A stretch of 20,000 nt of DNA from Chrysomallon squamiferum (lineage: Eukaryota > Mollusca > Gastropoda > Neomphalida > Peltospiridae), in NCBI GenBank assembly GCA_012295275.1, contig CM022668.1, positions 14,830,891 to 14,850,890 of the forward strand, read 5' to 3'. Shown piece after piece: positions 19,009 through 20,000 of this stretch. A program made the position numbers and the translations under genes. The notes beneath the pieces were generated by a model, which had not been told where the DNA came from, did not search any database, and was given only the letters and a program-made list of their open reading frames with translations. Position 1 is the stretch's first letter. Each line of letters begins with the position of its first letter.

Positions 19009-20000
19009 GTACGTAGTCATTTTTTGTTTTAATTCTTTGATTTTCATTTATTTACGTATTTTTGGTTTCTTTGTTCTTGTTGTTGTGTGTTCTGTTGTTG
19101 TTGTTTTACGTTCTTCGATGTCTGTTTTCGTACCTCTGATTATTCTGCGCGTTCATTTCTTTTCTTTATTGTTTCGTTCTTTCTTTCATTCTTTTTCCTT
19201 TATTTCATTTCGTTCGTTCCCTTCTGCATGTTCATTTTCCATCCTCGTTATTTCTGTTTTCGTTTTTACTTTCTTTCTGTCTTTGCTTTGTTTCTGTTTA
19301 TAATTATATCTTTTTTTTTCTTTAATTTTAATTTCTTTTGTACTTTCTTGCAGTTCCTCTTTATGTCTTTTTATTTGTGTTTCATTCTTTCTGTCTTTTA
19401 AAATTTCGTTTTAGTTACTTTCTTCATTATTTCGTTCTCACATTTTACCTTCTTCTTTCTTTATTTCTCTTTTTCTTTCTTTTTCTTTTCTTCTTTACTA
19501 TATTTCTTAAAATTAATTCACTATTAATTATTCTATTTATCTGTTCTCATCAATTTTTGTTTTTATTTATAATATTATCTTATTATTATTTAAAACTATT
19601 TATGATTATATACTACTGTCATATGAGCCAGTAATTGTATTATCTTTTTATCTCTAAACCTATATTTATTTATAGAGGAAGTTAAATTTAAGGTTTATTA
19701 ATTTTTATTGAAACTTATACAACAAACTGGTAGTAGTAGTATTAATAGTAGTGTTAGTATTAGTTTAATATAAGTATTACTATTAGTGTTATTATTAGTA
19801 TTAGTATTAGTAGTGGGAACAGTAATGGTATGTATAGTTGTAGTAGTAGTAGTAACAACAACAACAACACCAAAAACGACAATAATATTAATAATAATAG
19901 TATATTAGTATATATTAACACTGAAATTAACATATAATTATAAACAAAAAATCTCCCACTCTTTTTCTTATGTGTGTGTATGTATGTATGTATATATATA
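19009..20000 (+). other. Start of the first intron of the Wnt-like gene; TAG-rich repeat near the end
   Basis: From the donor at 19009 the + strand is strongly T/C-rich to about 19600 (TTTC and TTCT units), which gives Phe/Ser-rich shadow ORFs. CTTTCTTGCAG at 19343-19353 resembles a 3' splice site, but the frame after it stops without any Wnt-like sequence. An imperfect TAG/TTAG repeat covers about 19728-19915 and (TATG)n begins at about 19973. No second Wnt exon is visible, so the intron is at least 990 bases. Confidence 0.5.

Noticed and set aside
19343-19440. 3' splice site CTTTCTTGCAG as the start of Wnt exon 2
   Set aside because: The phase-correct frame reads Ser/Leu/Phe-rich sequence to a TAG and has no Wnt features such as Gly after the split Trp.
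19087-19634. Phe/Leu/Ser-rich + strand ORFs resembling multi-pass membrane proteins
   Set aside because: The hydrophobicity is a by-product of T/C-rich intronic DNA after the donor at 19009.

Overview
The window is nuclear DNA from an animal. It is strongly AT-rich, with many long dinucleotide, trinucleotide and homopolymer tracts, recognisable GT/AG splice sites, TATA boxes and no compact bacterial-type ORFs. Three copies of a short GTTATYTCCCTT motif (6967-6981, 8278-8289, 11695-11709), a tRNA-derived SINE and the microsatellite load suggest a lophotrochozoan, most likely a mollusc. That assignment is inference; no rRNA, mitochondrial sequence or complete protein is present to settle it. 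Almost every long ORF (Leu/Ser, Arg/Glu, Val, Tyr or Ile runs) is a translated microsatellite, not a gene.

Layout. 1-1300: unique CpG-containing sequence, a poly-T plus (GA)n tract, a weak candidate terminal exon (928-1076) and AAAT/AC repeats. 1300-5200: (AC)n, (TATG)n, poly-T, poly-A and trinucleotide repeats, and an 800-bp CAT-rich tract with an internal 72-bp tandem duplication, ending in a more balanced open stretch (4249-4500). 5640-6200: a CpG-rich, repeat-poor island with homeodomain-like sites. 6280-7420: GAT/TAC/CT repeats. 7440-7800: a decayed tandem array. 7986-8216: a GC-balanced open frame. 8800-9515: a dispersed ACGTCA-rich repeat and two inverted copies of a SINE-like element, one with a tRNA-like head. 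9600-10080: two TATA boxes and a candidate first exon encoding a signal peptide. 10199-10829: a clear tandem duplication framed by three (GA)n tracts. 11293-11411: (CT)n. 12180-16280: very AT-rich DNA with microsatellites. 16370-18900: promoter-like and 5'-UTR-like sequence.

The strongest gene signal is at 18902-19008 on the + strand. It is a first coding exon with a good start context, a signal peptide, a short basic linker ending in Trp-Trp, and a GTACGT donor in phase 2 inside the second Trp codon. This is the architecture I recall for exon 1 of Wnt1/wingless genes, so I call it a putative Wnt (probably Wnt1) exon 1. The rest of the gene lies beyond 20000. A second possible secreted-protein first exon lies at 10015-10074 on the same strand, 86 bases downstream of a TATA box.

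I found no convincing wholly new system. The items most worth checking are the Wnt-like exon and its overlapping upstream ORF, the secreted-peptide exon with a possible 6-nt microexon downstream, the inverted SINE pair, the tandem duplication, and the fold-back-prone GA/CT tracts.
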